Positions 37,721-50,645 are shown, counted from the stretch's first letter. The stretch is 64,000 nt of DNA from Eleginops maclovinus (GCF_036324505.1 NC_086352.1:21359637-21423636), one strand, 5' to 3'. The notes: generated by a model from the letters alone, not told the origin. Translations and numbers: made by a program.

Positions 37721-39217
37721 CTAAACGAGAAAACATATGAAGATGTGTGGTCATACGTGATTCACTGGTGTGCACGCATGTTGTTGATTCCAACTTGATG
37801 TTTTTCATGGATAAATCATAATTTTACCAATTAATTGTTTAACACACAGGTGCATGTAAATGAACTCCCTATTTACTGTACTCTGAAATCAACCAATAAA
37901 TATCTTTGAACATAGAACATGTTTGTTTTTTAAGGCAATTTCAAACTTTATTTGAACAATTGTAGATGGATTTGGATCAGTTTGTGTTGTGTTTTAATTT
38001 AGCATTAAGAAAGATGTGTTTTTAAAATATATATCGTCCTGTCAGACCAATGTATTTCAATACATTTTATAATTCAATTAATCCCACCATTACTAGGCAC
38101 CTGTTTGGATACAAGAATATAACTTTAAAAATGTATGGGTTTCATATATCATATAAGCCTGCCTAATAATCAGGACATGAGAATTCTCTGCTTTTTTGAT
38201 GCAATGTAGGACACCACATGTGGTCTAGTGTGTAGTTCACTTGTTGCATGTCATTTCATAACATTTTTGTAAAAGCTTCATCCACTTAAACCACTGAATC
38301 AATACTCAAATTGGACAATGCTGTTTGCTTTAGGTGGTTGGTATATGACCTACTGAGGGGCCATTTAGGCCAGCATCCTACAAAAATAATGGAAGCGACC
38401 TGCAGCTGCCGCATGTCCAGTATGAGTGTGATGCTGTTCACTTAGCCCATGTTGAAAAATGAATGTGAATGAATGTCATTTGAAAAAGAAATACAAATAT
38501 GACTAGGCCTACATATTAAAAACATTTTGTATTGGCTCTAAAGGGAATGTTATGTAATTTAAACAGCAGCACCTGTACTTGCACTGCAAACTGACCTTTA
38601 AAGTAATGTCAGAACTACTACAAAGAGGATTCCTAAAAGCCTTTTAAAACATAAATGGATACAACTCAATTTACTTCAAATACTTCTCCAATTAAGAAAA
38701 AGGGCAAGTTGTCATTTCATGATGATTCCAGTCAACTGTGTATGAAATTATCAGAATTATCCTTTAAGTTATTCAATTTAATGTCACTTAAAACAGAGGG
38801 GGGCAGCCAATTGCTAAAGACAATGAAATGACAGACCATAGCAAGTCATTTAACCAGACATGTTAGTGAATATTGCTAAAGTTTCAAAAATAGAAGGCAG
38901 GGGTAAAACAAGACATACGTACATCAAATCTTGAGGTTGGTACTTGAATGTTTGCTACACAAACAAAGCATTACACCCACAAGGAGCACATGGGAGTAGG
39001 GTCGGTCTTACACTGTAAATGATGTAATGCAAGGGGTAATTAAAATGCTAAACTACCTAATCAAAGCGTAATTTCAACTAATCTGAAGTTAAAGAGTTCT
39101 CTTTCCTGTTATGGCCCAATTAGCCAGAAGAATTAGCCTATCAGCAGTACAAAGACTGAAGGAGGCTGTAGCCCCAAGCCAGTACAGGCCTTTTCCGTGT
39201 TACACACACATTTTTCC

Positions 39218-39220
<3 letters not shown>
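37721..39220. other. AT-rich non-coding stretch
   Basis: No exon, RNA gene or transposon recognised. Confidence 0.55.
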
Positions 39221-39292
<72 letters not shown>

Positions 39293-39332
39293 GTGCGCGT
39301 GCGTGCGTGCGTGCGTGCGTGCGTGTGTGTGT
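39221..39332. repeat. (GT)n microsatellite grading into (GCGT)n
   Basis: About 68 bp of GT, then GCGT units to about 39323, then GT again. The alternating purine-pyrimidine run with GC steps is a strong candidate for Z-DNA. Confidence 0.95.
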
Positions 39333-39675
39333 TTTATTGCTGCTCCACTTTCCTCCCACATGCTACTGACATGCAAATCAGGTGAATTAGAGACTTTTAG
39401 GTGACATATCCTGTCATTTATCTTGGTTAATGGATCCTTGGTGTTGCCTTAGTAAATCAAGCTACAATTCAACTCTCAGACATGTGGCATTGTTGTTACC
39501 TGAAGGCTGGTGGAGCAGTTAAAAGCTGTTAGGATTGATTTACAAAAAGTTCCTCAAGATAACAGCCTGTCAATTATTCTCCAGTGTATTAATTCTGTGA
39601 ACAGACTGTAATATACTGAAGGAACAATGCGAGCTGTTTGCTTAGCAGAAAACGTCCGTTGTTATAATATCTGCA

Positions 39676-39726
39676 GTTATTGTTTTATGTGGCTCAGTAG
39701 TTATTGTTTTATGTGGCTCAATAGTT
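39676..39726. repeat. 24-bp tandem duplication
   Basis: Two copies of GTTATTGTTTTATGTGGCTC plus four bases (AGTA, then AATA), differing at one base. Confidence 0.9.
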
Positions 39727-41144
39727 CTCAGTAGAGCTAGCCTCTAAGCAGCCTGAATGAATGTTAAGTATTGGGCACATCATGACAGAAGTGCAAAGCT
39801 AGGCTACTGAATGTCTAATTAGATTTCAAGGTGGTGTATTAGCAGAGTGCTCACACTCATGTAAAAGATGCAAAGCAGTAGGCTGTGTAGTAAAATGGGG
39901 CTGGAGAAGGTGATGGTCAATCGAGTATTCAGTAAGTATTCAGTAACATTCTTCAAATGCCTGATCAAATTTGAATAAAGATGGATTAAACTGGCTGTAA
40001 ACCCATCTGAGAGATGAAGTAACACATGATGTATGAAGTCAGTAGTGTTGTGTTTGTGATGAATCCTGGAAGAATGAGGAATCTTTGCCCTGTGTTTCGG
40101 GGCAAAACGTGGGATACTGTATTTAATGTCCTGTTTTATTTCATTATTACAACAGACATTATTATACCCACTGTCGAGATCAACATCTTGTATATTTTGG
40201 TAAGAAATAAGATGTCTTTGAATTACAATAAAGCATGTGAGGATGATCAAGTGGTTCTGAATCTATTTGAAGGGTTTCTCCTGCATTCTCGCCAACCATT
40301 ATTCTAGATGCTTGTATCTCTAAGAGAGAAAGAAAAAGAATACAGGGTTGCACTCAGAAATATGTCACTCAATAAGTATACTTGATCTGGTAAAATACAA
40401 AACCCAATATCATCCTTCCGGCCTTATATTTCCGAGTAAATGTCTCTCTTCTTTATATGGCTGATTGAGTGGTTACAATAAGTATACTCTCCCAGCTACT
40501 AGAACATTCTACAAAGACATGTTATTTGGCAGCAGGAACATGTCAAATGCATTATTCCACTGATCGTGGATGTAACTAACAAAGACTGGATGTATTATTA
40601 GAAATGTACAGGAGCTGAAGATCAGTTTGGAATTTACCCAAGATAACTTTGAGAAAAAGAGAATGGGGTACAAGGAGATTGAAACAAAGATTAAGTCATT
40701 TGAAAGCAACATAATGAATTTCAAAGCAGGAAATGAATGGCAAGTTTGCAAAGGGGGAATTCAATGAAACCCAGAACAGAAGGACAAACATTAATTCATG
40801 GAATTGCAGCTGAGAAAGGAGAGAATTGGAGTGAATCATAGAAGAAGGTTCACCAAATATGCTCTTGCAATTTCTGTCCATTAAAAGCATGAACATGCCA
40901 GCTTGCAGTCTGGTTATGAAAGAGTGCCGTTTTGTTAAATATTTCTTTGAGAAACAATTTGATTTTGCCTGATTTTACATTCATGCTGATTTGCACTGTT
41001 GTTCAGTCACTTATTTTTATAAACCTGGAATACTGCAAAGTCAAAGTCAAGTGCTGCTGAGAAACATCTAAAGCAGCCAGTTTACTTCTCATGTGTGAGA
41101 TGTTATCATGGCTAACTGTAAAATTAAACTATGGCCTTATGTTG

Positions 41145-41145
<1 letters not shown>

Positions 41146-41196
<51 letters not shown>
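41146..41196. repeat. (AT)n microsatellite
   Basis: About 50 bp of alternating T and A. Confidence 0.97.
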
Positions 41197-41197
<1 letters not shown>

Positions 41198-42382
41198 GTT
41201 TGGCATTTTTCTATAAAGATACATTAAGCCATGGTTTTGGAAAAATTCCTCACGCATACTTTATTTGTAATTATCCCAACATTTAGTCAAGCTTGTTGAG
41301 AAATATCTATCTTGAGCACATAAAGCTGAATACTGTATGGCAAGATCGCCTATACCCAAAAAGGGAAACATGATGATTTTCACAATTTTGATTAGTAAGA
41401 TGTGTTTGACTAAAGAAAAATGTTTGCTTCATTGCACAATAGCAAATTATTTTTTAAACAAAAGTCAACCACTCAGTGTTTTTCCGACCATTCATCTGTT
41501 ATGTTCTTTGAAAGGGTTGATTGGTCCCACAGCTGTATGCTGAACAGAACCCTCTGAAAATCCTCTTGCAACCAACACCACGTCAGCTAATTGCTGCTCA
41601 AAACGAAGCTGAGAGAGCTGCAGTCTGCTGAACTGATTGATGTAGGGACATAAAAAGTAGCATGCCTTTTCCCATTGTGTGACTATTCAATCAAACCTAG
41701 GCCAGTGTGGTTGTCTGGCATCAATATGCATGGAGATAGCCTGTCACCACTTTTCTGTGCTTCTGTGTGAAGCAACACAGTCTGTCTGTTTTTCTTTGTT
41801 TGTCAAGGTGCTATCCATCTATCCAGCAATGGACATTGCAAGAGAGTGGGCCGCTGCACCTCATTTTCTTTTCTGTCCGAGAGCAAGAAAAGAACATTTC
41901 AGAAAGGAATCTGTTTCAAGATTTCCCTTTAGAGCCTATAATTTAAATAAACTGTTCAGTTACAAATTAACAGTGGTGGGACGTCAGGGACAGCAGGGCC
42001 TTCTCTGCTAGCCCTGTAACTAACAAAATAAAGTGTGTGTAAAATATTTTTCTTGAGTATTTAGTTATAAGTTTTAATCGTATAATATCCTCAAAATTAC
42101 AAAATTAAGTACATTTGTTGAGGCTGTACTGGATTTTCCTACATCTAAAAGTTACTTAAACACCTCACAGTTATTTTAGTTGGGGGGCCAGCACAACAAA
42201 TACTGCTATCCTTTTGTTGAAAAAAACTCATTTTATTTGTAATAGCTAAGCCTTAGTGACAGATTCATCAGCCAATCAGATTTTGATGTTCAATGACAGT
42301 ACGCCCCCTGGGCCTAGCAGCTTGTTCTGAGCTACCCTAAACTTCTGTCGCGAACTTCCTTCATAGCTAGAGCGAAACAAAT

Positions 42383-42472
42383 ATGGCTGCCGCTGCCAGT
42401 TCCGAAGCAAGTCTTATTGACAGTCTACTGAGAACGCCTTTTTCAAAGCATCCTTTTGGAGAAAAAAGCTAA
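42383..42472 (+). pseudogene. hAT transposase N-terminal remnant (29 codons)
   Basis: Starts at ATG with MAAAASSEASLIDSL, then TPFSKHPFGEKS and a stop. The short basic continuation beyond the stop (KKVRPK) resembles hAT transposase N-termini of the ZMYM/KIAA-like group. It was probably once joined to the C-terminal piece at 42521; the zinc finger and catalytic domain between them are missing. Too short to be sure of the family by itself. Confidence 0.45.
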
Positions 42473-42520
42473 ATAATTAAAAAAGTAAGACCAAAAGTAT
42501 AGGTGATCTCCTGACTTTTT

Positions 42521-42754
42521 TTGCGGAGGACAGGCCTTGCAGTCAGTATGGCAGAACTTAATGCACTCGCATGCCTGATCCTAACTATCCCAGTGTCTAC
42601 AGCCTCTGTGCAGCGCTCGTTTTCGGCTTTAAAGTGGATAAAAACCTGCGCAAGGAACACAACTGCACAAGTAAGACTGTCTTCTGTGGCGTCTCTCTCC
42701 ATTGAGAAAGCACTGCTTAATCAATTGAAGCAAAAAGGACATCTATGTACATGA
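42521..42754 (+). pseudogene. hAT transposase C-terminal dimerisation domain
   Basis: A 77-codon frame. From about residue 15 it shows the hAT-C pattern: leucine-rich ALACLILTIPVSTASVQRSFSALKWIKT followed by RLSSVASLSIEKALL. In hAT transposases this domain mediates multimerisation, and the V-x-R-x-F-S-A-L-K block is its hallmark. The 14 upstream residues do not match and the frame has no natural start, so this is a remnant rather than a gene. It lies inside terminal repeats and a target duplication. Confidence 0.8.
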
Positions 42755-42991
42755 TGCGGTGATTGAGCGCTTTCTCAAAAAAGACAGACGTATGGACTTT
42801 GTTCACAAGTGACGGGTGAGTACGTTACTTTTCGCGTCATTTTAGAGTGACGTGAGACTAGTGCACAATGACACAAGTGTAATAGCAGGTGACTTTCTTG
42901 CTTTGGCTGGAACAGTATGCAATATGTATTTATGTGCTTTTCAATTGTTTACTGAAGGCCCTGTCTAAACCCCCACGGTATGCCACTGCAG

Positions 42992-43054
42992 ATTAACAGC
43001 TTTCAACCTCTCATAATATCCATATGGAATTATGAGAGGTTTAAAGCTGTTAAT
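42992..43054. repeat. Near-perfect 63-bp palindrome (hairpin)
   Basis: 26-bp arms (42992-43017 and 43029-43054) pair with one mismatch, around an 11-base centre that itself contains the palindrome TCCATATGGA. The left arm begins inside the right target duplication of the hAT element at 41971-42988. Confidence 0.9.
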
Positions 43055-46000
43055 ATGTGACTTATTATTTCATGCATTTATACATTTGTAGTGCATGAAA
43101 TAATTGAATAGAGATCATTTGCCTTACAGATGTTTTCTTTTTCACTCTAGGTTTTGCGTCACTCATTTGCCTACATATTGTTCACTATCATTGTACAAAA
43201 AGTATGATATTGGACTAAATAAACAATTATATATAATATATTGATATTAACGTTATGGTCGCATGCAGAATAATAAGCAATGACATTTTGGATCTCTTCA
43301 AGTATGGGAAAAGACTTGCAGACGCTCCTTCCAAAGGGATATTTCACAAATAGTTTTAAGAAGTGTTTTTATGAGGTAAATGTGAGTTTAACGGTGGTGT
43401 ATCAGATGCGCTGATCTTAGGTGACTCGTGTAACCATCAAGTGTGACCATGAACCAATGGCAAGTTTCTGTAGACAAGTAGCCTACTCCAAACCGAACAA
43501 CAAATTACTTTGTTTGTTCATGCCCCCTAGAACAACACACATTTTATTTTCTGATATCTTGTAATAGAAATGGCCTATTACCAAAGTATTGTTGTTTACA
43601 GTAATTCTCATGTTCATAGAGTGTGTATGTGAATTTGTCCATGATCTGATGTAAGAAAACAAACTCATACTGTTTTAGTATGTCAGGCTGAATGCAATCA
43701 GCTTACTGAGTACAGAGCATTTTTTTTAAACATACAATACATAAATGTACTTAAAAGTTATGAAACAATTCTGCCAATCCACTGTAAGCGCTCCTTCAGG
43801 CAGCCAATGAGGTCACTTTTTTTTTCCGTCAGCAGTGTATCAAACGTTTGTGAACAAACTGATAGAGAAACCAATTGATTCAACGATTCAACTCTTCAAA
43901 TTATGCTTTTGGAAGACAGCAGACCTCAGCGGTCGGGAGCCGTGCAAAGGCTGGATGGGACATCTGTTGAACTCAGCACTTTAAAACGATTTCTTGGCAT
44001 GCTCTGTATGCCCCGGTAGATCCGTCTCCTTTGATGTTTTTTAAAAATGTCAACTGATTTGTGTGTGAGATGAAGCCTTAGGTGTGTACAAGGTGATAAA
44101 AAGGCAGGCGAGGACACAGATGATGCATAAAACCATATTCAAATCATTCTATGAAAGTTGGAGATGAAATTTCTTGGATTCATTTGACTTTTTTCTTAAA
44201 AATGAATATTAATGTTACTGATTATTCATTTTTGTGTTAACTTTTAATCTTTTTAATGTCTAAAATCCAGCGTGCCTTGATCGTGTTTTATATCAGCACA
44301 TGATGCACTTCGAGCTGTATAGAAAATGTTTGCATCGATAATAAAATAATCATTAATCATAAATCAGATTATGGGTTGTTCAAAAAGAATGTAATTCATA
44401 TTGGATTACATTCTTTTTGAATGCTGGAATAGAACATGCTTGAAGCAGGTCCTAGTATCCCCTCTACCTTGATGCTTGCTGATTGCATTGTAACAATTTT
44501 CCTGATTGAATACAAAAAATACATAATTTCCTGTGCACATCTTGCTGGAGGTTATACAGTACAACTACAAGGGGCACTACATGTCCCTGTGGATATGTTT
44601 GGCTCTTTGCCTAATATCATGGAAATGTTTTGAGCAATGTTTCTCATGCCTGGTCCGGAGCAACACATTAACCTATGATGGCTTATTCATGGTGCTGTAC
44701 ACTAACTCATGACCATTTTGCTCTTCTAACAAAAAGACCTGGCACACACACGTATTGTAGTGTCAGTGCTCCAAACCAATTACTTCCACCATTTTTAGAG
44801 CTTGCTGTTACTGAGTTCACAGCTTTTAAAAGAAACCAAAGGAGTTGATTTTGTGTGCCATTATTGAGCAACCTGAAGGTGTGTTTTGCCTGTTTTTGTT
44901 GTCACAGTGACCAAAATCTCCATGTTTGATGGTACTTAGTATTCCAACATTGATGGGTGTTACTGCAGAAATCTTGTTTATATAATAATACACAACAGCT
45001 ATGTTTTGGGAATGTTGTAACTGGGTTATTCATCAGTGATGTCAAAGGTTACGTCAATGTTCCACGACCACATTTACTCCTTGAATGGAAGAGAATCAAA
45101 CAGAGATTACTAATCCATTTTCGTTTGTTAATTAAAGATGATCTTAATTTCAATTTAAGAAAAACTGTATATTTTATTTATATTTTTCTGCCGTTTTAGT
45201 TAATATTACAGCTTTACTGTTATGGCCAATTAAGATGACCCGATTTCGAAATGTATTAGAGAATTTAACCTTTCCTACCGAATGTCCTACAATAGGTCAT
45301 AAAGAATAAATCCCAAGAATTCAAGTGTAAGTACCGCATTAAGTACAGATTCATAGAGGAATGCCAGTCAATAGCAAACAAATTGCATTGCCCTTTTTCA
45401 AGTTGAAATGCAAATCGACAAGGTCTCAGTTATTTTATTAAATCATACATCATGTGAATTAAAAATAAAATAAATATTATCCAGTAAATACGGGATCAAT
45501 AATGCGTTAAAGTTTGGAGAGATTTATTGTACCAGACTAATCCCATTCAATGGTCAAGTGTTCCAATTACGGCATTATGAAATGTCTGTTGACTTGTTCA
45601 CTATAATTAATGGAATTATGTGCATAGTGTGACATAGTGACCTTATTGTTCCAACACAAAGCTGTAATATACGATGTGTGTTGCAGTATTCAAAGTCAAC
45701 ATGTCATGTATGGCTGTAAATAAATGTAGCATGTTTGTCCTCTCATTCATTATTATATGTTTGGCAGCTTTCAAACCTCTACATAAAATAACAAGAGCGT
45801 ATTTAAAGATGGGCCCACAGATTACATTGGTCACATTCATCTGAAACTCGACCTTCATTTTGACAGACAGTATGTCACCTAGAGTGTATTTTGCCACGAT
45901 GAAACACACTCACAAGGTTAGAGAGTACCAGTAGAAGGTAATTAGGAGTTAAGAGTTAAGCTGTGATAGTAAATTGTTTATACATAATAGAACATGTTTA

Positions 46001-48920
46001 TTATAGTGCAACAATAATAACATGAGTTCAATAATGATAGAATAAATCTTGATACCAAGACCAATTCTTCACCTCCATTGAAAATAAAAAAAGACCAAAA
46101 TGTCTTTAACAAAGTAAGAGACAAAGACAGTATGTGAATATGGGAACGTATGGGAAAGTAATCATGGATTTGAGTAGTTTTTTCCTCCTGGCTATTTTGA
46201 AGACATTATTATAATAATGGTGCGTGGTGCGGTTTTAAATGGTCTATGACAAAGTAAATATAGCCTAAGGGTACACTGTATAGCGTGTTTGTATTGATAA
46301 GTGAAGGCATTTTGGACCTTTTTTCAGATGGATTGTCGAGTAAGTTATTTTAATAATTGATTCTCATATGTTGGTACTCTGAATGTTTTTAAGGACTATT
46401 TTCATCTCAGGTCTGCCAGGCTGCCAGATTGACATGAATGAGTATGTTTTTGTGAGAGAAATATGAATGTATGAATGAGGCAATGGGGTGTAGTAAGTCC
46501 CTTGCTCATAGAGCAATCGCTGACCATCTTGAGCTTCTCTGACAATGATCAAGTGTGGCTTACCAAGACAGCTTAGGTGATCGAGGTGTCCACAGTGGCA
46601 ATTCATCATGCTATCAGGGAGCACAAAGATGACAAGTTGTTTCACTACTTGAATCAATTTTTCTACAATTTTCAACTTCAACATGTCTGGTGGTTGAAAT
46701 AGAGCAATGTTCTCGAGTATTCTTCTTGCTTTCTCTCTTTTAAAGCATCAAGCCAGTTTAGGCTGGAGCAATCCCTAAGAAAGCAATTATAAACAATATA
46801 AACAGGTCTGAACAGTAGAGCAGGTGATGCCTCTGAGTCATGTGTTCATCAACTGTCAGATGTCTCCCGGAGCTACCTGCCAACCACCCAACCGCACACA
46901 CAATTACATTCGCATTCACCCAAAGTTTTTCTCTTTATCAAAATACAACTGTAGATGCAAGATGAATGCCAACAACAGATGTAATAATTTGTCAAACATG
47001 GCAAAAACTTCAATTTATCACATGAGCTATGATCAATAATCATCTATGCCACGACATGTCAGCTATTGAGAAGGGAAGCTGCTGAAGCCAAATGTGTGAA
47101 ACAGGAGAAAGACAGCTTAAACCAATATTAACAAAAGACAAGGAACAATGAAAACTGATGGGCCTTAGGTCTTAGATGGGACTATACAGTGATAGACACA
47201 GAGCTGTGAAGGAATGGATACCAGAGCAAGAGTATATGGCATGCAGGAAGTGCATCTCTGTATGTCCCACAGGACTGATCCCTGTAGCTTGCCCCGGTTA
47301 AAGATATTTCTGTAAAAGACAACAGAATCATTTATTGAAGTAACATTAAAGTTTAATACTAAATGGCACTCCCATGCTGTTTCCCATTGTTTTTTTTAAG
47401 TGACTTGATAGCCTTTTATTGTTCCCATGTTGCTTCTATTATCTGGGGGTATGTGTTCTGTTGCCTTTTGTGAGCTGGGCTTCCTTTTTCTCCCTCCCCC
47501 AATCCCTGAAGCTGCCTTTCTCTCTCTCTCGCTCTCTTCCACCTGCTCCTGCCCTCCATCTGTTTCTCTGTGTGGTTCTCTTGTTTTCTCTCTTTTAGAG
47601 GCTAGACTAGCTGTATCATCCTCAGGAGATTTTGACATGATATTAACTTATAGTTACAAGGCAATACAGTGATGTGGTTCCTGGGGGAAATCTCTCAGAT
47701 CTGGAGTATGCCATTTTTACTAGAGGAGGCAGGTGTATGCCTAGTTGAACCAAACAATGCTGTATTTAATTTTGAAAATTGATACATAGTTCCACCTTTG
47801 AGCCTCCAGGGATTTTCATTCTGGGATAAGAGAATCTACCTTTATCCTCTGTTAGCCCAGGTGGATGTTAATTCATTGACAGAAGGAGCCATGATTCCAG
47901 CAGTGACAGGTGTAGGCATAAGCAGGTGCTGGCTTGTGATACTGTCATGAAATGTATGTCTCTCATCTCACAGTAAGGGCCTTGTCTATACCAGCTGCTG
48001 CAACCTTGTGAGGAGAAAGCTAAGAGGTTTTAATTAGGAATAAGAGTGTCATTAATTACACATTCATTTAAGCTCACATCGCTGTCTTACTGAGAACTTC
48101 CTTCAACCTTCGGACCCCTCCCTCTCTCCCTCCTTGTCAGTGCCATACCATTTTAAGTACTCAAGAATTTACTCCATTGCCTACTGGGAAAAGGAAAGCA
48201 AATTTGTTAATTTGATGAATCGCACTCCAAAGTCCCTTCATGCCACCCCTCCATCCCAGTCTCCCAGATCGTTCAGCACACTTTCATCTTTGATCTAGGA
48301 CCCCCATGGGGAGTCATGTTTGAAAAGGCAGACCCCTGACAGCTCTTTCAGAGGGCCTGGATTTAAGTGAGATGGGGGTGTATGCGGCAGATTAGTCTCT
48401 TAAACGACTTGGGGAACAATGAGCAGGGAAATTTCTTATGAAAAGCACCTAGGTTCATTACTCTAACTAATTTAATTTTTCCCTTTTGTACAAACGAGAT
48501 GATGAGGTCATAACTCAGTGCGGGAACCTGAGACAGAGGCTGTTACTGGCGACAATATGATAAAGACATGTAATATGCTTAAGTTCCCAGATTTATCCTT
48601 CGGAGAGAAAAGACTTTAATCTTCCCATATAATAAAGTCAGGCTTTATTAATATTCACTTGTAGGTACAATATATGGCTTTGCTATATTATTAATGTCCA
48701 TTCATAGTTTGTCTGCAAGGCAATACACGCTAGAGTACAGCAATCAGTAGGAGCAGATAGAGTACAAGCTCAGACCTCAATTGTACAGAATATTTTTAGG
48801 AGTATAAAGTCAATGGTAGTTAACCCTGACACCTCACAGCAAGAAACTCTGCCAGCCAGCTATATTGTCTTAGTTTAATTTACATTTTGGCCTTGTGTCT
48901 GTATGCGTTGTTTTCACATT
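43055..48920. other. Long non-coding stretch
   Basis: No exon recognised. A perfect 17-bp hairpin lies at 44379-44421. The part 48040-48660 is non-repetitive, moderately GC-balanced and rich in TTAATT/ATTA cores, and may be conserved non-coding DNA. A CT-rich run lies at 47518-47570. Confidence 0.45.
44379..44421. repeat. Perfect 17-bp hairpin
   Basis: TTCAAAAAGAATGTAAT, a 9-base loop TCATATTGG, then ATTACATTCTTTTTGAA. All 17 positions pair. Confidence 0.9.
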
Positions 48921-49101
48921 CTCTGGTTTCCTCCCACAGTCATGAAAGTTAGGAGAATTGAATTGACAACTCTTAATCGCTGTTGGTGTAAACGTGTTTG
49001 CCATCTCTTGTCTCTTCTCTCTTGTTTATTGCATGCTGGGATAGGCTCCAGCTCCCCATGATCCCAAGGCTAAGCAGCTTTTACAGAACAGATTGATGGA
49101 C
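48921..49101 (+). repeat. Decayed LINE/SINE 3' region with the GGGATAGGCTCCAGC core
   Basis: Contains TGGTTTCCTCCCACAGTC near the start and GGGATAGGCTCCAGCTCCCC near 49039-49058, then ends near CAGATTGATGG. I recognise these as parts of an abundant old teleost repeat with an L2-like tail. It is strongly diverged. Confidence 0.5.
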
Positions 49102-49364
49102 TCTCAATGACAGATTTTAGAGAAAGTGTAAAGTATCATACATTGCACATTGCATATTGCACAATCTCCATTGCCTTGCTATAAATGTTATATATATAAA
49201 GAGAACAGTATACAGATATTGAGCATCAGGATTTGAAAGGGGTAACATTTAATGCATATCTGCCCTGGTATCAGTGCGTTAACACAATGGCACAGTTAAT
49301 GCAGAACATTAATCTCATAGAAAATCAAACCATCTACAACTATTCATCTACAGATACCAATCAT

Positions 49365-49725
49365 TGTCATGGCCTGGCTCTTGGCCATAACAAAAGACTG
49401 TGAGAAAGGACACAATATAGACAAAGGTTTTTATTTATAATAAACTAAACAACAAATCAAGCTACCAAAATGAGGTATGTTAGTCTGTTGTGGTGTGGTG
49501 TGTGAGTATGGTGTAGCGCAAAGTGTTGTATGCCGAACAAAACATAAATGATAGCTGCTCTTCAAAAAGACGTCAGCCAGCCAGAAAGCGGACCACCCAG
49601 TGGCTCGGGCCTTTCAGTGTTTAGGTGTGCGGCAACAGGTGCCCTCAATCAGTGCTGCTAAACAAAGGGAAGATAATTAAAGGGACACACACACGACAGG
49701 AAAGAGCAACGCCAGGGTCGTCACA
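49365..49725 (-). mobile_element. Probable solo LTR (361 bp), gypsy-like
   Basis: Plus-strand ends TGTCATGGCC...GGGTCGTCACA have the TG...CA form. On the minus strand it begins TGTGACGACCCTGGCG and has an AATAAA-type signal near 49432-49442. No internal region follows on either side, so it looks like a solo LTR. I could not find a matching target duplication (ATCAT against TATGG), which weakens the call. Confidence 0.5.
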
Positions 49726-49948
49726 TATGGTGTGGGGGTGATGGTATGAAATGGTCTACAATACTTTTAACTAGTGCAGTCAAAGTTAACGCGTTGATTT
49801 TGGCGATTAATTTTAAACATTTAATGCATACATTTTTTTTTACGCAATTAACGTGGTTTTGTTTACTTCTGGTGGCGGCTCACCCATAACCTTTGGCCAC
49901 GTGCGCGGGCAAACCACGGAAACATCTATCCTAACTAAAGGAGAGTCT

Positions 49949-50216
49949 ATGGCGGAAAGATGGATAAGGACGGACTCTAAGGGGGAAAGTTTCATTTTAA
50001 AAAGTTGCCCAACGGCTCGTTGGACAAAACCAAGGCAATTTGCACAATTTGCAAAGCCGAATTTAATTACCACAGAAGTAACACGTCTTAGCGTATCACC
50101 TCAAAGCAAAACACACTGCTGAAATTACCTCCCCGGGACCTCGCCAGTCTACACTACAGGAGTGTGGCACTCGTGGGCGAATAACGAAACTTGTAAGTGA
50201 AAAGTTAACCAATGCC
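49949..50216 (+). pseudogene. hAT transposase remnant: BED zinc finger region
   Basis: Begins at ATG (49949) with MAERWIRTDSKG. Within about 50 bp the frame has slipped: the zinc-finger part is read one frame over, as KKLPNGSLDKTKAICTICKA and then FNYHRSNTS. There a missing base introduces TAG, and the second zinc-ligand pair (H-x4-H) follows in a third frame near 50105-50120. The BED finger binds the transposon ends in this family. At least two frameshifts make it a pseudogene. Confidence 0.75.
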
Positions 50217-50645
50217 TTGGTTACTTGGATAGTTAAAAACTGCCGCCCAGTTAGCACAGTAGAGGATGATGGACTGAGAGAAGTAATTTGTGTTGCATCG
50301 GGAGATACCTCTTATAATTTACCCTCGAGAGGAACCATCGTGTCAAGAATACACACGTTGTATGAGGATCAGAGGGCTCAGCGGACGAACATGCTTGAGC
50401 AAGCAAAGCACATCGCGGTCACAGGTGACCACTGGACGTCTGTCAACAACGATAATTATTTGGGCGTCACAGCGCATTTCATTGATCAAGACTGGACTCT
50501 GCAGTCATTTGCACTTACTGTGAGTAAAACCGAGGAGCGACATTATGCCGAGGCATGTGCTAACCATTTTCTGGATGTTGCAAACGAATGGGAAATCAAG
50601 GAAAAGTTGACCACACTCTGCACTGACAGCGCTCGTAACAGGTAG
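50217..50645 (+). pseudogene. hAT transposase remnant: catalytic N-terminal half
   Basis: A 142-codon open frame matching ZBED-type transposases: SIV-like helix, then AVTGDHWTSVNNDNYLGV with the first catalytic aspartate, FALTVSKTEERHYAE, and LCTDSARN with the second. The frame breaks directly after this motif, where a base is missing in AACAGGTAG. The match resumes one frame over with LLPFEHLPCMAHCLQRTV. Family knowledge: these aspartates sit in the RNase H fold of the transposase. Confidence 0.8.

Larger units (their letters stand above)
39333..41962. other. Non-coding with minor tandem repeats
   Basis: No exon recognised. It holds a 24-bp tandem duplication (39676-39726) and an AT tract (41146-41196). 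The 143-codon minus ORF at 39819-40250 has no recognisable domain. Confidence 0.5.
41971..42988 (+). mobile_element. Internally deleted hAT DNA transposon (1018 bp)
   Basis: Ends are CAGTGGTGGGACGTC on the left and, inverted, CAGTGGCATACCGTGG on the right, so the first six bases agree and later bases partly. Eight-base flanks CAAATTAA (41963-41970) and CAGATTAA (42989-42996) match at 7 of 8, as for a hAT target duplication. Inside lie a transposase N-terminal scrap and a C-terminal dimerisation domain in plus orientation. The catalytic middle is gone, so the copy is non-autonomous. Confidence 0.8.

Noticed and set aside
47396..47672. Paired 80-codon ORFs on both strands
   Set aside because: They follow a CT-rich low-complexity run and have no domain.
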